A stretch of DNA of 64,000 nt from Betaproteobacteria bacterium (GCA_016717855.1 JADKEV010000072.1:1-64000); one strand, 5' to 3'. Counted from the first letter of the stretch, positions 1 through 8,954 are shown. Made by a program: numbers and translations. Notes: generated by a model from the sequence alone, not told the origin.

Positions 1-397
1 GGGCCGGCGCTGGAATGGCTGGCGGGCGACTTTTCACGCCGGCATGGCGTCGCCTGCGCGCTGCGGGTCGCCGCGGATTGCGCGAACTGCCGGACCCTGC
101 TGCCCGGCGAGCGCCCTGTATCGCATCGTGCAGGAAGGCCTGACCAACATCGCGCGGCATGCCGGCGCCACGCAGGCCGCCGTGAACCTCGACCGGAAAG
201 GAAGGCAAGTGCTGCTGCACCTCCAGGACAATGGCCGGGGCTTCGATCCGGCATCGCCGCAGGCCGCTGGCTGTTCCGGCATCAAGGGCATCCGCGAGCG
301 GGTCTATCTGCTGGGCGGGCAAGTGGAGTTCTACAGCAGGCCCGGACAAGGCACTGTAGTGCAGGTCGCGTTGCCGCTGGCGCAGGCGGCGCCATGA
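1..397 (+). pseudogene. NarL/DegS-type sensor histidine kinase, 3' part, frameshifted
   Basis: C-terminal part of a two-component sensor kinase whose 5' end lies outside the window. Frame 1 from base 1 encodes PALEWLAGDFSRRHGVAC, typical of the stretch before the ATPase domain in this class. From about base 110 the match continues in frame 2 with RIVQEGLTNIARHAGA (N box), DNGRGFD (G1) and GIKGIRERV (G2), so an indel lies near 105-115. The stop overlaps the next gene's ATG by four bases (ATGA), showing co-translation with the response regulator. No phospho-accepting His is visible in this part. Whether the frameshift is biological or a sequence error cannot be told here. Confidence 0.8.
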
Positions 398-1037
398 CAC
401 GCGTGCTGATCGCCGACGACCACGCGCTGGTCCGCGACAGGGCTCAAAGCACGGATACTCGAAGGCAACGACGACCTGGCGGTGACCGGCGAAGCGACCC
501 AACTACCCCGACGTGCTGCTCTCACTGGCCGCGGTCCCGTTCGACGTGCTGTTGCTCGACCTGTCGATGCCGGGGCGCGGCAGGATCGAACTGATCCAGA
601 CTGGTACGAGAACGCGCGCCAAGCTACCCATCCTGGTGCTACTGACCATGCACGAAGGGAGCAATACGCGGTGCGCGCCATCCGTGCCGGCGCATCGGGC
701 TATCCCTGGAGACAGCGCGGCGGCACAGCTGGGTGTCCGCGATCCGCAGGGTCGCCGGCGGCGGACCGTTTCATCAACACCGCGGTCGCCAGACGGCTCG
801 CGCTGAACCCTGATGCCCGCGTCCAGCGTGTTTGCCGCACAAGCTGCTCTCTCGGACCGCGAGTTCGAAGTCTTCCATCTGCTGGTCACCGGCAAGTCGA
901 TCACGGGCATCGCGCAGCAGCTGTGCCTGAGTGTCAAGACCATCAGCACGCACAAGGCGCGCGTGCTGCAGAAGATGCGCCTGCATTCGATCGCGGACCT
1001 GACGCGGTACGCGATCGAGCATGACCTCGAGGATTGA
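394..1037 (+). pseudogene. NarL/FixJ-family response regulator, multiply frameshifted
   Basis: Partner of the preceding kinase. The protein can be pieced together only by changing frame about seven times: MTRVLIADDHALVR (frame 1), GLKARILEGNDDLAVTG (frame 2), DVLLLDLSMPG with the phospho-acceptor Asp (frame 3), EQYAVRAIRAGASGY (frame 2), SAAAQL (frame 3), VSAIRRVAGGG (frame 1), FINTAVARRLAL (frame 2), then an intact LuxR-type DNA-binding domain in frame 3 (LSDREFEVFHLL, GIAQQLCLSVKTISTHKAR). The family is about 210-220 residues and the 644 bases fit that length. Substitutions look few while indels are many, which points to sequence error or very recent inactivation. No intact product can be made as written. 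Confidence 0.85.
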
Positions 1038-1133
1038 GCCGGCAGCGATGGCCTCCGCGGTTCCGGGTTTGACGCCCGGCCCGCGCACCCATAAACTACG
1101 CGACAGCGAACAAGAACAAGCCCGAAGCATCTT

Positions 1134-2171
1134 TTGCCGGTCATCACTTTCCCCGTGAATTCCTCCCCCGCCGAACATCTGCTCGACCTGTACCGGACGA
1201 TGGCGCGCATCCGCGCGTTCGAGAACGCGGCGGAAGAGACCAGCCGCGGCGGCGTCGCAGTGTTCGGCAGCACGGCGGACGCGGTGGCGCTAGTGCGCGG
1301 CCCACTGCACTTGTCCACGGGCCAGGAGGCGGTCGCCGCCGGCGTTTGCGCCCATCTCGAACGCGGCGACTACCTGACTTCGACCCACCGCGGCCACGGC
1401 CATACGCTGGCCAAGGGCGCGGACACCGCCGCGATGATGTGCGAGCTGTTCGGCCGCGCCACCGGCACCAATCACGGCAAGGGCGGCTCGATGCACATCG
1501 CCGACTTTTCCGTCGGCATGCTGGGTGCCAACGGCGTGGTGGCGGCGGGCATTCCGATCGCGGTCGGCGCCGCGCACTCAGCGAAGATCCGCGGCAGCGG
1601 CGCCATCGTCGCCTGCTTTTTCGGAGATGGCGCGATCAACCGCGGCCCGTTTCTCGAAGGCCTCAACTGGGCGAAGATCTTCAACCTGCCGGTGCTGTTC
1701 GTCTGCGAGGACAACCGCTATTCGGCAACCACGGCCACCGACGCGATGACCGGCGGCGCGGGCGCGGCGGCGCGGGCGCGCGGCATGGACATTCCGGCGG
1801 AAACGGTCGACGGCAACGATGTGCGGGCGGTCGATCACGCGGCGCGCGACATGGTGGCGCGCATCCGCGCCGGCGGCGGCCCGCAATTCCTCCACGCGCT
1901 CACCTACCGCGTGAAGGGCCACGTCTCGGTCGATCCCGCGACTTACCGCGAGCAGGGCGAGGTCGACCGCGCACTGGAGAGCGATCCGCTGCAGCTTGCC
2001 GCGGCGCGGCTGGATGCGCTCGGCGTCGATGCCGCGCGTATCGCTGAAGTCGACGCGGCGGCGCGGGCCGAGATCGAAACCGCACTGGCAGTGGCGCGCG
2101 CAGCGCCTTGGCCGCAAGCCGCCGCCGCGTACACCGACGTCCAGGACACGGGAGCCGGCCAATGGCATTGA
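1134..2171 (+). CDS. TPP-dependent dehydrogenase E1 component, alpha subunit (acetoin/pyruvate type)
   Basis: 345 codons. Alpha subunit of a thiamine-diphosphate-dependent 2-oxoacid or acetoin dehydrogenase. The TPP motif begins with GDGAINRG near residue 164 and ends with the ENDN-like CEDN; LSTGQEAVAAGV and STHRGHGH are typical substrate/TPP contacts. About a dozen extra residues (GGVAVFGSTADAV region, about 40-52) separate RIRAFE from LHLSTGQ. The beta subunit follows with a ten-base overlap. The start is uncertain: TTG 1134 opens the frame, GTG 1155 and ATG 1200 are alternatives and none has a clear ribosome binding site. No E2 or E3 gene is nearby. The exact substrate cannot be read from sequence. 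Confidence 0.88.
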   Translation: MPVITFPVNSSPAEHLLDLYRTMARIRAFENAAEETSRGGVAVFGSTADAVALVRGPLHLSTGQEAVAAGVCAHLERGDYLTSTHRGHGHTLAKGADTAAMMCELFGRATGTNHGKGGSMHIADFSVGMLGANGVVAAGIPIAVGAAHSAKIRGSGAIVACFFGDGAINRGPFLEGLNWAKIFNLPVLFVCEDNRYSATTATDAMTGGAGAAARARGMDIPAETVDGNDVRAVDHAARDMVARIRAGGGPQFLHALTYRVKGHVSVDPATYREQGEVDRALESDPLQLAAARLDALGVDAARIAEVDAAARAEIETALAVARAAPWPQAAAAYTDVQDTGAGQWH

Positions 2172-3145
2172 TCAGCTACGCGCAGGCCGCCTGCCAGGCG
2201 CTGGCCGCGGCGATGCGCGCCGACCCCCGCGTGCTCGCGCTGGGCGAGGACGTCGGGCGCGGCGGCATCTTCGGACAATACAAGGGACTGCAGCAGGAGT
2301 TCGGTGCGGCGCGCATCATCGACACCCCAATCTCCGAGGCGACCATCATGGGCGCCGCGGTGGGCATGGCGCTGACCGGGCTGCGGCCGGTGGTCGAGAT
2401 GCGCGTCGCCGACTTCGCGCTGTGCGCGATCGACGAAATCGTCAACCAGGCGGCGAAGAACCGCTACATGTTCGGCGGCCAGGGCCGGGTGCCGCTGGTG
2501 GCGCGGCTGCCGATCGGCATCTGGAGCGCGTCGGCCGCGCAGCACTCGCAATCGCTGGAAGCATGGTTCGCGCACATCCCGGGACTGGTGGTCGTGGCGC
2601 CGGCGACGCCGGCCGACAATCACGCGCTGCTGGCCGCCGCGATCGCCTGCGACGATCCCGTCATCTACATGGAGCACAAGGAATTATGGGCGCTGCAGGG
2701 CGAGCCGCCGGCGCCCGATCCGGCCGTCCTGGGCAAGGCACGCGTCGTGCGCGCGGGCGCGGACCTGACGCTGGTCACCTGGTCGAAGCTGGTGCACACC
2801 GCAGTGGAAGCCGCCGGACGCGCCGCGCAGCACGGCATCGCGGTCGAAGTGATCGACCTGCGCACCATCTGGCCGTGGGACCGGGACCTGGTGCTGGACT
2901 CGGCGGCGCGCACGGGACGGCTGCTGGTCGCGCACGAGGCGGTGCAGGCGGGCGGCTTCGGCGCCGAGATCGCGGCCACGGTCGCGGAAGAGCTGGGAAT
3001 TCCGGTCCGCCGCGTCGGCGCGCCGCGCATCCCGGTGGGCTATGCGCGCACGCTCGAGGATGTGGCGCGCATTTCCGCGGAGCGGCTGCTCGAGGAACTC
3101 ACGACTTTCGTCCAGCGCGATGCGCAGCGGCGGCCGGCGGCATGA
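2162..3145 (+). CDS. TPP-dependent dehydrogenase E1 component, beta subunit
   Basis: 327 residues, the usual length for AcoB/PdhB-type subunits. Begins MALISYAQAACQALAAAM; the family signature GEDVGRGGIFGQYKGL and the pocket segment DTPISEATIMGAAVGMAL are present. The C-terminal transketolase-like domain has VIDLRTIWPWD and HEAVQAGGFGAEI. ATG 2162 lies inside the end of the alpha gene, implying translational coupling. Together the two chains should form an alpha2beta2 E1 that decarboxylates a 2-oxoacid or cleaves acetoin, then normally hands the acyl group to an E2 lipoyl protein that is not encoded here. Confidence 0.9.
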   Translation: MALISYAQAACQALAAAMRADPRVLALGEDVGRGGIFGQYKGLQQEFGAARIIDTPISEATIMGAAVGMALTGLRPVVEMRVADFALCAIDEIVNQAAKNRYMFGGQGRVPLVARLPIGIWSASAAQHSQSLEAWFAHIPGLVVVAPATPADNHALLAAAIACDDPVIYMEHKELWALQGEPPAPDPAVLGKARVVRAGADLTLVTWSKLVHTAVEAAGRAAQHGIAVEVIDLRTIWPWDRDLVLDSAARTGRLLVAHEAVQAGGFGAEIAATVAEELGIPVRRVGAPRIPVGYARTLEDVARISAERLLEELTTFVQRDAQRRPAA

Positions 3146-3186
3146 CCGCCGCGTCACCATGCTACGCTCGCCCCGAACCAACAAGA

Positions 3187-3221
3187 GCGCGCCGGCCAGG
3201 GCAACGACCCGGCCGGTGCGC
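3187..3221 (+). terminator. GC-rich hairpin after the E1 genes
   Basis: An 11-bp stem (GCGCGCCGGCC against GGCCGGTGCGC, one G-U pair) with a 13-base loop, followed only by CTTTGC. It sits between the E1 pair and the TRAP operon and could weaken read-through, but there is no real U-tract. Confidence 0.35.
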
Positions 3222-3294
3222 CTTTGCAACGCGTCGTAGAAAAGATGGCGCCGCTACATGGCGCAGACCATCCCCAACCCTGAAGGAGCCAGGA

Positions 3295-4326
3295 ATGAAA
3301 CGCAGAAACCTGTTGTTGATGTTGTCGGCCGCCGCCCTCGCCTTCGCGCTGCCCGCCGCCGCGCAGGACAAGTACCAGGCCGAGTACCGGCTGTCGACCG
3401 TGGTCGGCACCGCCTTTCCGTGGGGCAAGGGCGGCGAGATCTGGGCCAATCTCGTGCGCGAGCGCACCAACGGCAAGATCAACATCAAGATGTACCCCGG
3501 CGTGTCGCTGGTGGCCGGCGACCAGACGCGCGAGTTCACCGCGATCCGCCAGGGCGTGATCGACCTCGCCATCGGCTCGACGATCAACTGGTCGCCGCAG
3601 ATCAAGGAACTGAACCTGTTCTCGCTGCCGTTCCTGATGCCGGACTACGCGGCGATCGACGCGCTCACGCAGGGCGAGGTGGGCAAGGACATTTTCCGGA
3701 TCCTGGAAAAGAACGGCGTGGTGCCGCTGGCCTGGGGCGAGAACGGCTATCGCGAGGTCACCAATTCCAAGCGGCCGATCCGCTCCCCGGCGGACATGAA
3801 GGGGCTGAAGTTCCGCGTCGTCGGCTCGCCGATTTTCAACGAGACCTTCACCGCGATGGGCGCGAACCCGACGCAGATGAGCTGGGCCGACGCGCAGCCG
3901 GCGCTGGCCTCCGGCGCCGTCGACGGCCAGGAGAATCCGCTGACGATGTTCAACGCCGCCAAGCTGCACACGGTCGGGCAGAAGAACGTGACGCTGTGGG
4001 GCTACGTCGCCGACCCGCTGATCTTCGTCGCCAACAAGGAAGTGTGGGAAAGCTGGTCGCCCGCCGAGCGCAAGATCGTCAAGGACGCCGCGGTCGAAGC
4101 CGGGCAGCAGATCATCCAGATGGCGCGCAAGGGACTGATCGCGCCCGACCTGTCGACCATTTCCGATGTCGAAAAGCTGGGCGTCAACGTGGTGAAGCTC
4201 TCGGCGGGCGAGCGCGAGGCGTTCGTGAAGACGACGCGCCCGGTGTACCAGAAGTGGTCGAAGAGCATCGGCCCGGACCTGGTCGGCAAGGCCGAGAAGG
4301 CCGTCGCCGCGCGCAGGAAATCCTGA
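3295..4326 (+). CDS. dctP: TRAP transporter substrate-binding protein, DctP family
   Basis: 343 residues with a Sec signal peptide (about 24 residues, LALPAAAQ-like cleavage context after MKRRNLLLMLSAAA). Extracytoplasmic solute receptor: it binds an organic acid in the periplasm and delivers it to the DctQM permease encoded next. Family features are the N-terminal domain ending near GENGYREVTNSKRPI, the RSPADMKGLKFRV segment that carries the conserved carboxylate-binding Arg region, and AVDGQENPL. ATG 3295 is preceded by GGAGCCAGGA, a good ribosome binding site. Ligand unknown; the adjacent E1 dehydrogenase suggests a 2-oxoacid or related monocarboxylate. Confidence 0.93.
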   Translation: MKRRNLLLMLSAAALAFALPAAAQDKYQAEYRLSTVVGTAFPWGKGGEIWANLVRERTNGKINIKMYPGVSLVAGDQTREFTAIRQGVIDLAIGSTINWSPQIKELNLFSLPFLMPDYAAIDALTQGEVGKDIFRILEKNGVVPLAWGENGYREVTNSKRPIRSPADMKGLKFRVVGSPIFNETFTAMGANPTQMSWADAQPALASGAVDGQENPLTMFNAAKLHTVGQKNVTLWGYVADPLIFVANKEVWESWSPAERKIVKDAAVEAGQQIIQMARKGLIAPDLSTISDVEKLGVNVVKLSAGEREAFVKTTRPVYQKWSKSIGPDLVGKAEKAVAARRKS

Positions 4327-4386
4327 ACGCCGTGGACGCGGACAGCGGCACGGTGAACCCGGGCCGCCGCCCCGCATGAGACCGCG

Positions 4387-4893
4387 ATGAGCGAACATCC
4401 GGACCTGGTCAAGCCGGCTGCCGCGGCGCCGCCGCGGGTTCCCGTCAAGATCGAGGAGTTCTTCGCCGCGCTGGCGATGGCGCTGATCTGCCTGATCACG
4501 TTCGCCAACGTGCTCGTGCGCTATTTCACCGACGAGTCGTTCGCTTTCACCGAGGAATTCTCGGTGTTCCTGATGGTGGTGCTGACCTTCGTCGGCGCCG
4601 CGGCGGCCTTCGCGAAGAACTCGCACATCCGGATGACCTTCGTCGTCGACAAGCTGCCGCCGCGCGTCGGCCGCCGGATCGAGATCGGCGTGATGGCCGC
4701 GGCCGCCGTGCTGTTCGGCATCATCGTCTGGTACGGCATCCGGCTGTTCCAGGACGACTGGAAGTTCGACACCACCTCGCCCGGCATCGGCATTCCGCAG
4801 TGGCTCTACACCATCTGGCTGCCGGTGCTGGCCGCGGTGATCGCGCTGCGCATCGCCGGACGGATCGCGCGCCTGTTGCGCGGCAAGGGCTAG
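4387..4893 (+). CDS. dctQ: TRAP transporter small permease, DctQ family
   Basis: 168 residues with four predicted membrane segments (about residues 22-45, 57-75, 96-115 and 135-155). Small integral membrane subunit of the tripartite transporter; it joins with DctM to form the sodium-coupled permease. The motif EEFSVFLMVVLTFVGAA is characteristic of DctQ. It lies 60 bases after dctP and three bases before dctM, so the three genes form one operon. Confidence 0.92.
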   Translation: MSEHPDLVKPAAAAPPRVPVKIEEFFAALAMALICLITFANVLVRYFTDESFAFTEEFSVFLMVVLTFVGAAAAFAKNSHIRMTFVVDKLPPRVGRRIEIGVMAAAAVLFGIIVWYGIRLFQDDWKFDTTSPGIGIPQWLYTIWLPVLAAVIALRIAGRIARLLRGKG

Positions 4894-4896
4894 TCT

Positions 4897-6186
4897 GTGC
4901 TGGCCGAAGGCAGCCTGATCCTGTTCGCGGGCCTCGCCGTGCTGCTGGTGCTGGGCGCGCCGCTGGCGGTCGCGCTGGGCGTCGCCGGCACCGCGGTGAT
5001 CATGATCGAGGGGCTGGGCGTGATGTCGGTGCCGACCAACGCCTACGCGGGCCTCGCCAAGTATCCGCTGCTGGCGCTGCCGGTGTTCGTGCTCGCCGGG
5101 ATGATCTTCGAGCGCGCCGGCGTGGCGCTGCGCATCGTCAATTTCACTTCCGCGCTGGTAGGCAGGCGCCGCGGCGCGCAAGGCGTCGTCGCGGTTCTGG
5201 TGTGCATGTTCCTGGGCGGCATTTCCGGCTCCGGCCCGGCGGATGCGGCGGCAGTGGCGATGGTGATGATTCCCGGGATGGCAAAGCAGGGCTATCCGCG
5301 GGAGTTCTCGGCCAGCGTGATCGCCGCCGCGGGGTCGACCGCGATTCTGATCCCGCCGTCGATCGCGTTCATCGTCTACAGCATCCTGGTGCCGGGCGCG
5401 AGCGTGCCTGCGCTGTTCGCCGCCGGACTGATCCCCGGCGTGCTCGCCGGCCTATCGCTGCTGATTCCCGTGCTGTTCTTTTCCATGCGCGAGAACTGGG
5501 GCGCCAACGGCGGCGAGCGCGAAGTGCCGCTGTGGCAAAGCTTCAAGGATGCGAGCTGGGGGCTGCTCGCGCCGGTGATCATCCTGGGCGGGCTGCGCTC
5601 CGGGCTGTTCACGCCGACGGAGGCCGCGGTGGTCGCCGTGTTCTACGGGCTGTTCGTCGGCGTGTTCGTCTATCGCTCGCTCACCTGGCGCAGCGTCTAC
5701 ACGGTGCTGGTGGAGTCGGCCGAGATTTCCGCCGTGGTGATGATCATCATCTCGCTGGCCGGCGTGTTCGCGCATGCCGGCTCGACGCTGGGCGCGTTCG
5801 ACGCGTTCGCCAAGGCCTTGATCGGCTTCACGTCGACCGAATCGCTGATGCTGCTGATGATCATGATCATGCTGCTGATCGCCGGGATGCTGCTCGACGC
5901 GGTGTCGATCTTCCTCGTGTTCCTGCCCATCCTGCTGCCCATTGCCAAGGCCTTCAACTGGGACCTGGTGTGGTTCGGCGTGCTGATCACGATGAACATG
6001 GCGATCGGCCAGTTCACCCCGCCGATGGCGGTCAACCTGATGGTGACCACGCGGATCGCCGGCATCTCGATGGAGTCCACGGTGAAGTGGGTGCTCCCGA
6101 TGGTCGGAGCGATGCTGCTCGCGCTCGCGCTGGTGGCGGTCTTCCCGCAACTCGCGCTATGGCTGCCGCAGACACTGGGGTATTGA
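4897..6186 (+). CDS. dctM: TRAP transporter large permease, DctM family
   Basis: 429 residues, standard length, with 11-12 hydrophobic segments. Substrate-translocating subunit of the TRAP transporter. Family motifs include FLGGISGSGPADAAA, IPPSIAFIVYSI, TPTEAAVVAVFYGL and ITMNMAIGQFTPPMAVNL. Starts with GTG 4897, three bases after the dctQ stop. Ends 63 bases before the convergent enolase-like gene. Confidence 0.94.
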   Translation: MLAEGSLILFAGLAVLLVLGAPLAVALGVAGTAVIMIEGLGVMSVPTNAYAGLAKYPLLALPVFVLAGMIFERAGVALRIVNFTSALVGRRRGAQGVVAVLVCMFLGGISGSGPADAAAVAMVMIPGMAKQGYPREFSASVIAAAGSTAILIPPSIAFIVYSILVPGASVPALFAAGLIPGVLAGLSLLIPVLFFSMRENWGANGGEREVPLWQSFKDASWGLLAPVIILGGLRSGLFTPTEAAVVAVFYGLFVGVFVYRSLTWRSVYTVLVESAEISAVVMIIISLAGVFAHAGSTLGAFDAFAKALIGFTSTESLMLLMIMIMLLIAGMLLDAVSIFLVFLPILLPIAKAFNWDLVWFGVLITMNMAIGQFTPPMAVNLMVTTRIAGISMESTVKWVLPMVGAMLLALALVAVFPQLALWLPQTLGY

Positions 6187-6249
6187 CCAACCGCGGCGAA
6201 CGCCGTTGCCTCCCGGGCGTCGCGGCATAGCGACTCCTCCCGCGCGCCG

Positions 6250-7536
6250 CTATGGCGCCGGCCTGCTCAGGAACGGCTCGGCGCCGCGGTAGCCGGCGCG
6301 GCGTCCCATCGACTCTTCGATGCGCAGCATCTCGTTCCACTTGGCCATCCGCTCGGAGCGCGTGAAGCTGCCCACCTTGAAGCCGTCGGCGCCCCAGCCC
6401 AGCGCCAGGTGGACCATGGTCGCGTCTTCGGTCTCGCCGGAGCGCGCGGAGACGATGAAGCGGTAGCCCACCCTCTTCGCAGCGGCGACCGCCGCCGCCG
6501 TCTCGGTCACCGTCCCCGCCTGGTTCGGCTTGATCAGCACGGTGTTGCATATGCCGGCGCGTGCCGCCTGTTCGATGCGCGCGGCCGAGGTCACCAGGTA
6601 GTCGTCGCCGACGACCTGGATGCGCCCGCCGAAGCGCCGCGTGAACTCGCGCATCCCGTCGTGATCGTCTTCGGCGAGCGGGTCCTCGATCGAGACGATC
6701 GGATAGCGGTCCAGCCAGCGGCCGTATTCGTCGAGCAGCTGGGCGACGGTGAAGTCGCGGCTCTCCAGCTGCCAGCGGTACTGCCCGTCCTTGCGCCATT
6801 GCGACGCCGCCGCGTCGAGCGCGATCGCGACCTGGCCGCCGGCGGCAAAGCCGGCCTCCTCGATCGCCCGCGTGAGTTCCTCGACGCCCTCCTCGTTGTG
6901 CTGGAACGCGGGCCAGTAGCCGCCCTCGTCGGCGACGCCCTGCAGCTGGCCGCGGCGGGCGAGCCGCCGCCCTGCGCAGGCATAGACTTCGGCGACCCAC
7001 TCCAGACCTTCGGCATACGACAACGCGCCGCAGGGCACGACCAGGAAGTCCTGAATGTCGCAACGCCCGCGCGCGTGCGCCCCGCCGCCGAAAATCTGGA
7101 TCTCGGGCACCGGTATCGAGTGGTTCTCCGTTTCCTGCAGCATCCGCCACAGCGGCACCCCGCGCGACGCAGCCCGCGCGTTGAGCAGCGCCAGCGACGC
7201 CGCGATCAGCGTGTTGCCGCCCAGCCGCGAGCGGGCGCTGGTGCCGTCGGCCGCCACCAGCAGCGCATCGAGCTGCGCCTGGTCGGCGATCGGCTGGCCG
7301 ACCAGGAGCGCGCGCACCTCGGTATTGGCCAGTTCGACCGCGCGCCGGACGTCGTAACCGCCCAGGCGCTCGCCGCCGTCGCGCAATTCGAGCGCCTCGC
7401 CGCTGCCCATCGAGGCGCCGGCCGGCGCCATGCCGCGGCCGCGGCTGCCGTCGGCCAGCGTGACGTCGATCTCGACCGTCGGCCGCCCGCGCGAATCCCA
7501 GATCCGCCGCCCCTCAACTCTCGCAATCGTGGTCAT
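6250..7536 (-). CDS. Enolase paralogue with altered catalytic loop
   Basis: 428 residues, full enolase length, beginning MTTIARVEGRRIWDSRGRPT. Enolase dehydrates 2-phosphoglycerate to phosphoenolpyruvate. Metal ligands are kept (ALDAAAS, SIEDPL, VGDDYL), as are the acid/base residues (ADEGG, VLIKPNQ) and the loop His in FGGGAHA. Lys387 (FKVGSFTRSER) also matches the family. The normally invariant SHRSGETED, however, reads SARSGETED: the substrate-contacting His (His373 in yeast) is Ala364. Several other blocks diverge from housekeeping enolase (SRLGGNTLIAASLAL). ATG 7536 has AAGGAA five bases upstream and lies 10 bases after the oxidoreductase gene. I infer a paralogue acting on a modified substrate; the true eno would lie elsewhere (not checkable here). 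Confidence 0.85.
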   Translation of the reverse strand: MTTIARVEGRRIWDSRGRPTVEIDVTLADGSRGRGMAPAGASMGSGEALELRDGGERLGGYDVRRAVELANTEVRALLVGQPIADQAQLDALLVAADGTSARSRLGGNTLIAASLALLNARAASRGVPLWRMLQETENHSIPVPEIQIFGGGAHARGRCDIQDFLVVPCGALSYAEGLEWVAEVYACAGRRLARRGQLQGVADEGGYWPAFQHNEEGVEELTRAIEEAGFAAGGQVAIALDAAASQWRKDGQYRWQLESRDFTVAQLLDEYGRWLDRYPIVSIEDPLAEDDHDGMREFTRRFGGRIQVVGDDYLVTSAARIEQAARAGICNTVLIKPNQAGTVTETAAAVAAAKRVGYRFIVSARSGETEDATMVHLALGWGADGFKVGSFTRSERMAKWNEMLRIEESMGRRAGYRGAEPFLSRPAP

Positions 7537-7546
7537 GTTCCTTGCC

Positions 7547-8839
7547 TCATTGCGCGAGCGCGAGCGCCAGCGCCTGGGTGGTGGTGGCGTACTTGGCCAG
7601 CATGTTCGGCACTTCCCACGCGGGCAGCGCGCCGGCCGCCACGTAGCCCAGGAACTGCGCGGCGACCTGTTCGAAGTGGGCTTCGTGCCCGACGTGATAT
7701 GCCGCGGGCACCGTGACTCGCCAGCCGCTGTCCGTGCGCGCGAGACCGACGCCGGGATACGCCGTCTGCACGCCCGGCAGCGCCTGCTCCAGCGCGCGCT
7801 CGAGGGCGGCACGGTCCGCGTTCCCCGCCGGCTCCACGAAGAGCGCGGGTTGCCAGGATTCCGCTTCGCCCTGCCGGATTACCAGGTTCGCCCGGGTCCC
7901 GCGCATCACGGAAAAGTGCGTGTCGCCCGCGCCGGGCGGCGCCTCGAAGTTCCACAGCACCGTCACCCGCGCGTGCACGCCCTTGAGCGCATAGTCGATC
8001 TCGCCGTTGGCGTAGACGTGCAGGTTGCCATCGGCCTGCACGTCCTTGCGCAGGAAATCCGGCCAGGCATCCAGTTGCGTCACCTGCGCGAACTGCGCGG
8101 GCGTGATCGCGGTCGGCCAGCGCCGGGCGCCGGCGACGCGGAGGTCCGACCGCCAATCGAGCGCCTGTCCCGGAAAGCACTCCCATTGAACGAGATCGAC
8201 CAGGTGCGTGGTGATGTCGACCAGGCCCTCACCCTGCTGCGCCGTGTCGAAGAACCACGCGGGGCGCTTGATCGCCGCGCCGGACACCTGCTTGGAAAAA
8301 TGGTGGACACTTTCCTTGATGATCGCCGGATCCTCGACGGAGCCTTGCCGCAGTTCGCCGAAGACCGGGGCAATGGCCGAGAGGGTCTTTTGCAGGATGG
8401 TGGTTATTTCATGGCGCTCGGTCATGATGTCGTAGAGCAGGATACCCCGCTCCCGCGCCAGGTCGAACGCCCGCCCGAGCGCCTCGAAGCCGGCTACATC
8501 GATGGCCATCGGCTTGTCGGCGAGCGTGTGGTATCCCGCGGAGATCGCGCGCGTCAGGTACTCGGTCTTGCGCCGGTTGTTGCCGGCGATGACCGCCACG
8601 CCTCCACCGCCGCGCGCGGCCGCGAACCGCTCCAGGAAGTCCGCGCCGGTGTGCGCGACCACGCGCCAGCGGGTCGGATCCTGCGCCCGTGTGTTGTAGC
8701 CCTCGATCCTGTCCAGGTAATCGTCGAGCTCGGGCCCCGGCGGTGCGTAGACATCGACGGTGGCGTCCACGCCGGGATACATGTTCTTCTGCAGCAGCGC
8801 CGCATGAAAGTGGCCGGGGTCCAGGATGGTGAGCTTCAT
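7547..8839 (-). CDS. Putative Gfo/Idh/MocA-family oxidoreductase
   Basis: 430 residues from ATG 8839 (MKLTILDPGHFHAALL); a GTG at 8854 is a weaker alternative. The N-terminal third looks like a nucleotide-binding Rossmann domain, with VAVIAGNNRRKTEYLTRA and the ADKPMAI segment that matches the EKP motif of the family. A central YDIMTERHE and VHHFSKQVSG replace the usual catalytic region, and the C-terminal part is beta-rich. NAD(P)-dependent oxidation of a sugar or polyol is the family activity; substrate not identifiable. It is first in a two-gene operon with the enolase paralogue, which suggests a shared catabolic pathway. Divergent from the usual glycine-rich start, so family assignment is moderate. 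Confidence 0.65.
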   Translation of the reverse strand: MKLTILDPGHFHAALLQKNMYPGVDATVDVYAPPGPELDDYLDRIEGYNTRAQDPTRWRVVAHTGADFLERFAAARGGGGVAVIAGNNRRKTEYLTRAISAGYHTLADKPMAIDVAGFEALGRAFDLARERGILLYDIMTERHEITTILQKTLSAIAPVFGELRQGSVEDPAIIKESVHHFSKQVSGAAIKRPAWFFDTAQQGEGLVDITTHLVDLVQWECFPGQALDWRSDLRVAGARRWPTAITPAQFAQVTQLDAWPDFLRKDVQADGNLHVYANGEIDYALKGVHARVTVLWNFEAPPGAGDTHFSVMRGTRANLVIRQGEAESWQPALFVEPAGNADRAALERALEQALPGVQTAYPGVGLARTDSGWRVTVPAAYHVGHEAHFEQVAAQFLGYVAAGALPAWEVPNMLAKYATTTQALALALAQ

Positions 8840-8942
8840 CGATTGACTATCCACGTCGCAACGGCGACATCATATACGCCAACGTTGCCCGCCTGCGCCG
8901 GACCGCGGCCCCGGTCCGGCACGGAACTGCCCTGCCGGCTGG

Positions 8943-8948
8943 TACAAT
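8943..8948 (+). promoter_or_regulatory. Candidate -10 element (TACAAT) for the riboswitch transcript
   Basis: TACAAT lies about 12 bases before the start of the conserved riboswitch sequence GGGGAGTAG, where the -10 box of its transcript is expected. No convincing -35 hexamer at 16-18 bases. Confidence 0.45.
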
Positions 8949-8954
8949 ACGCGG

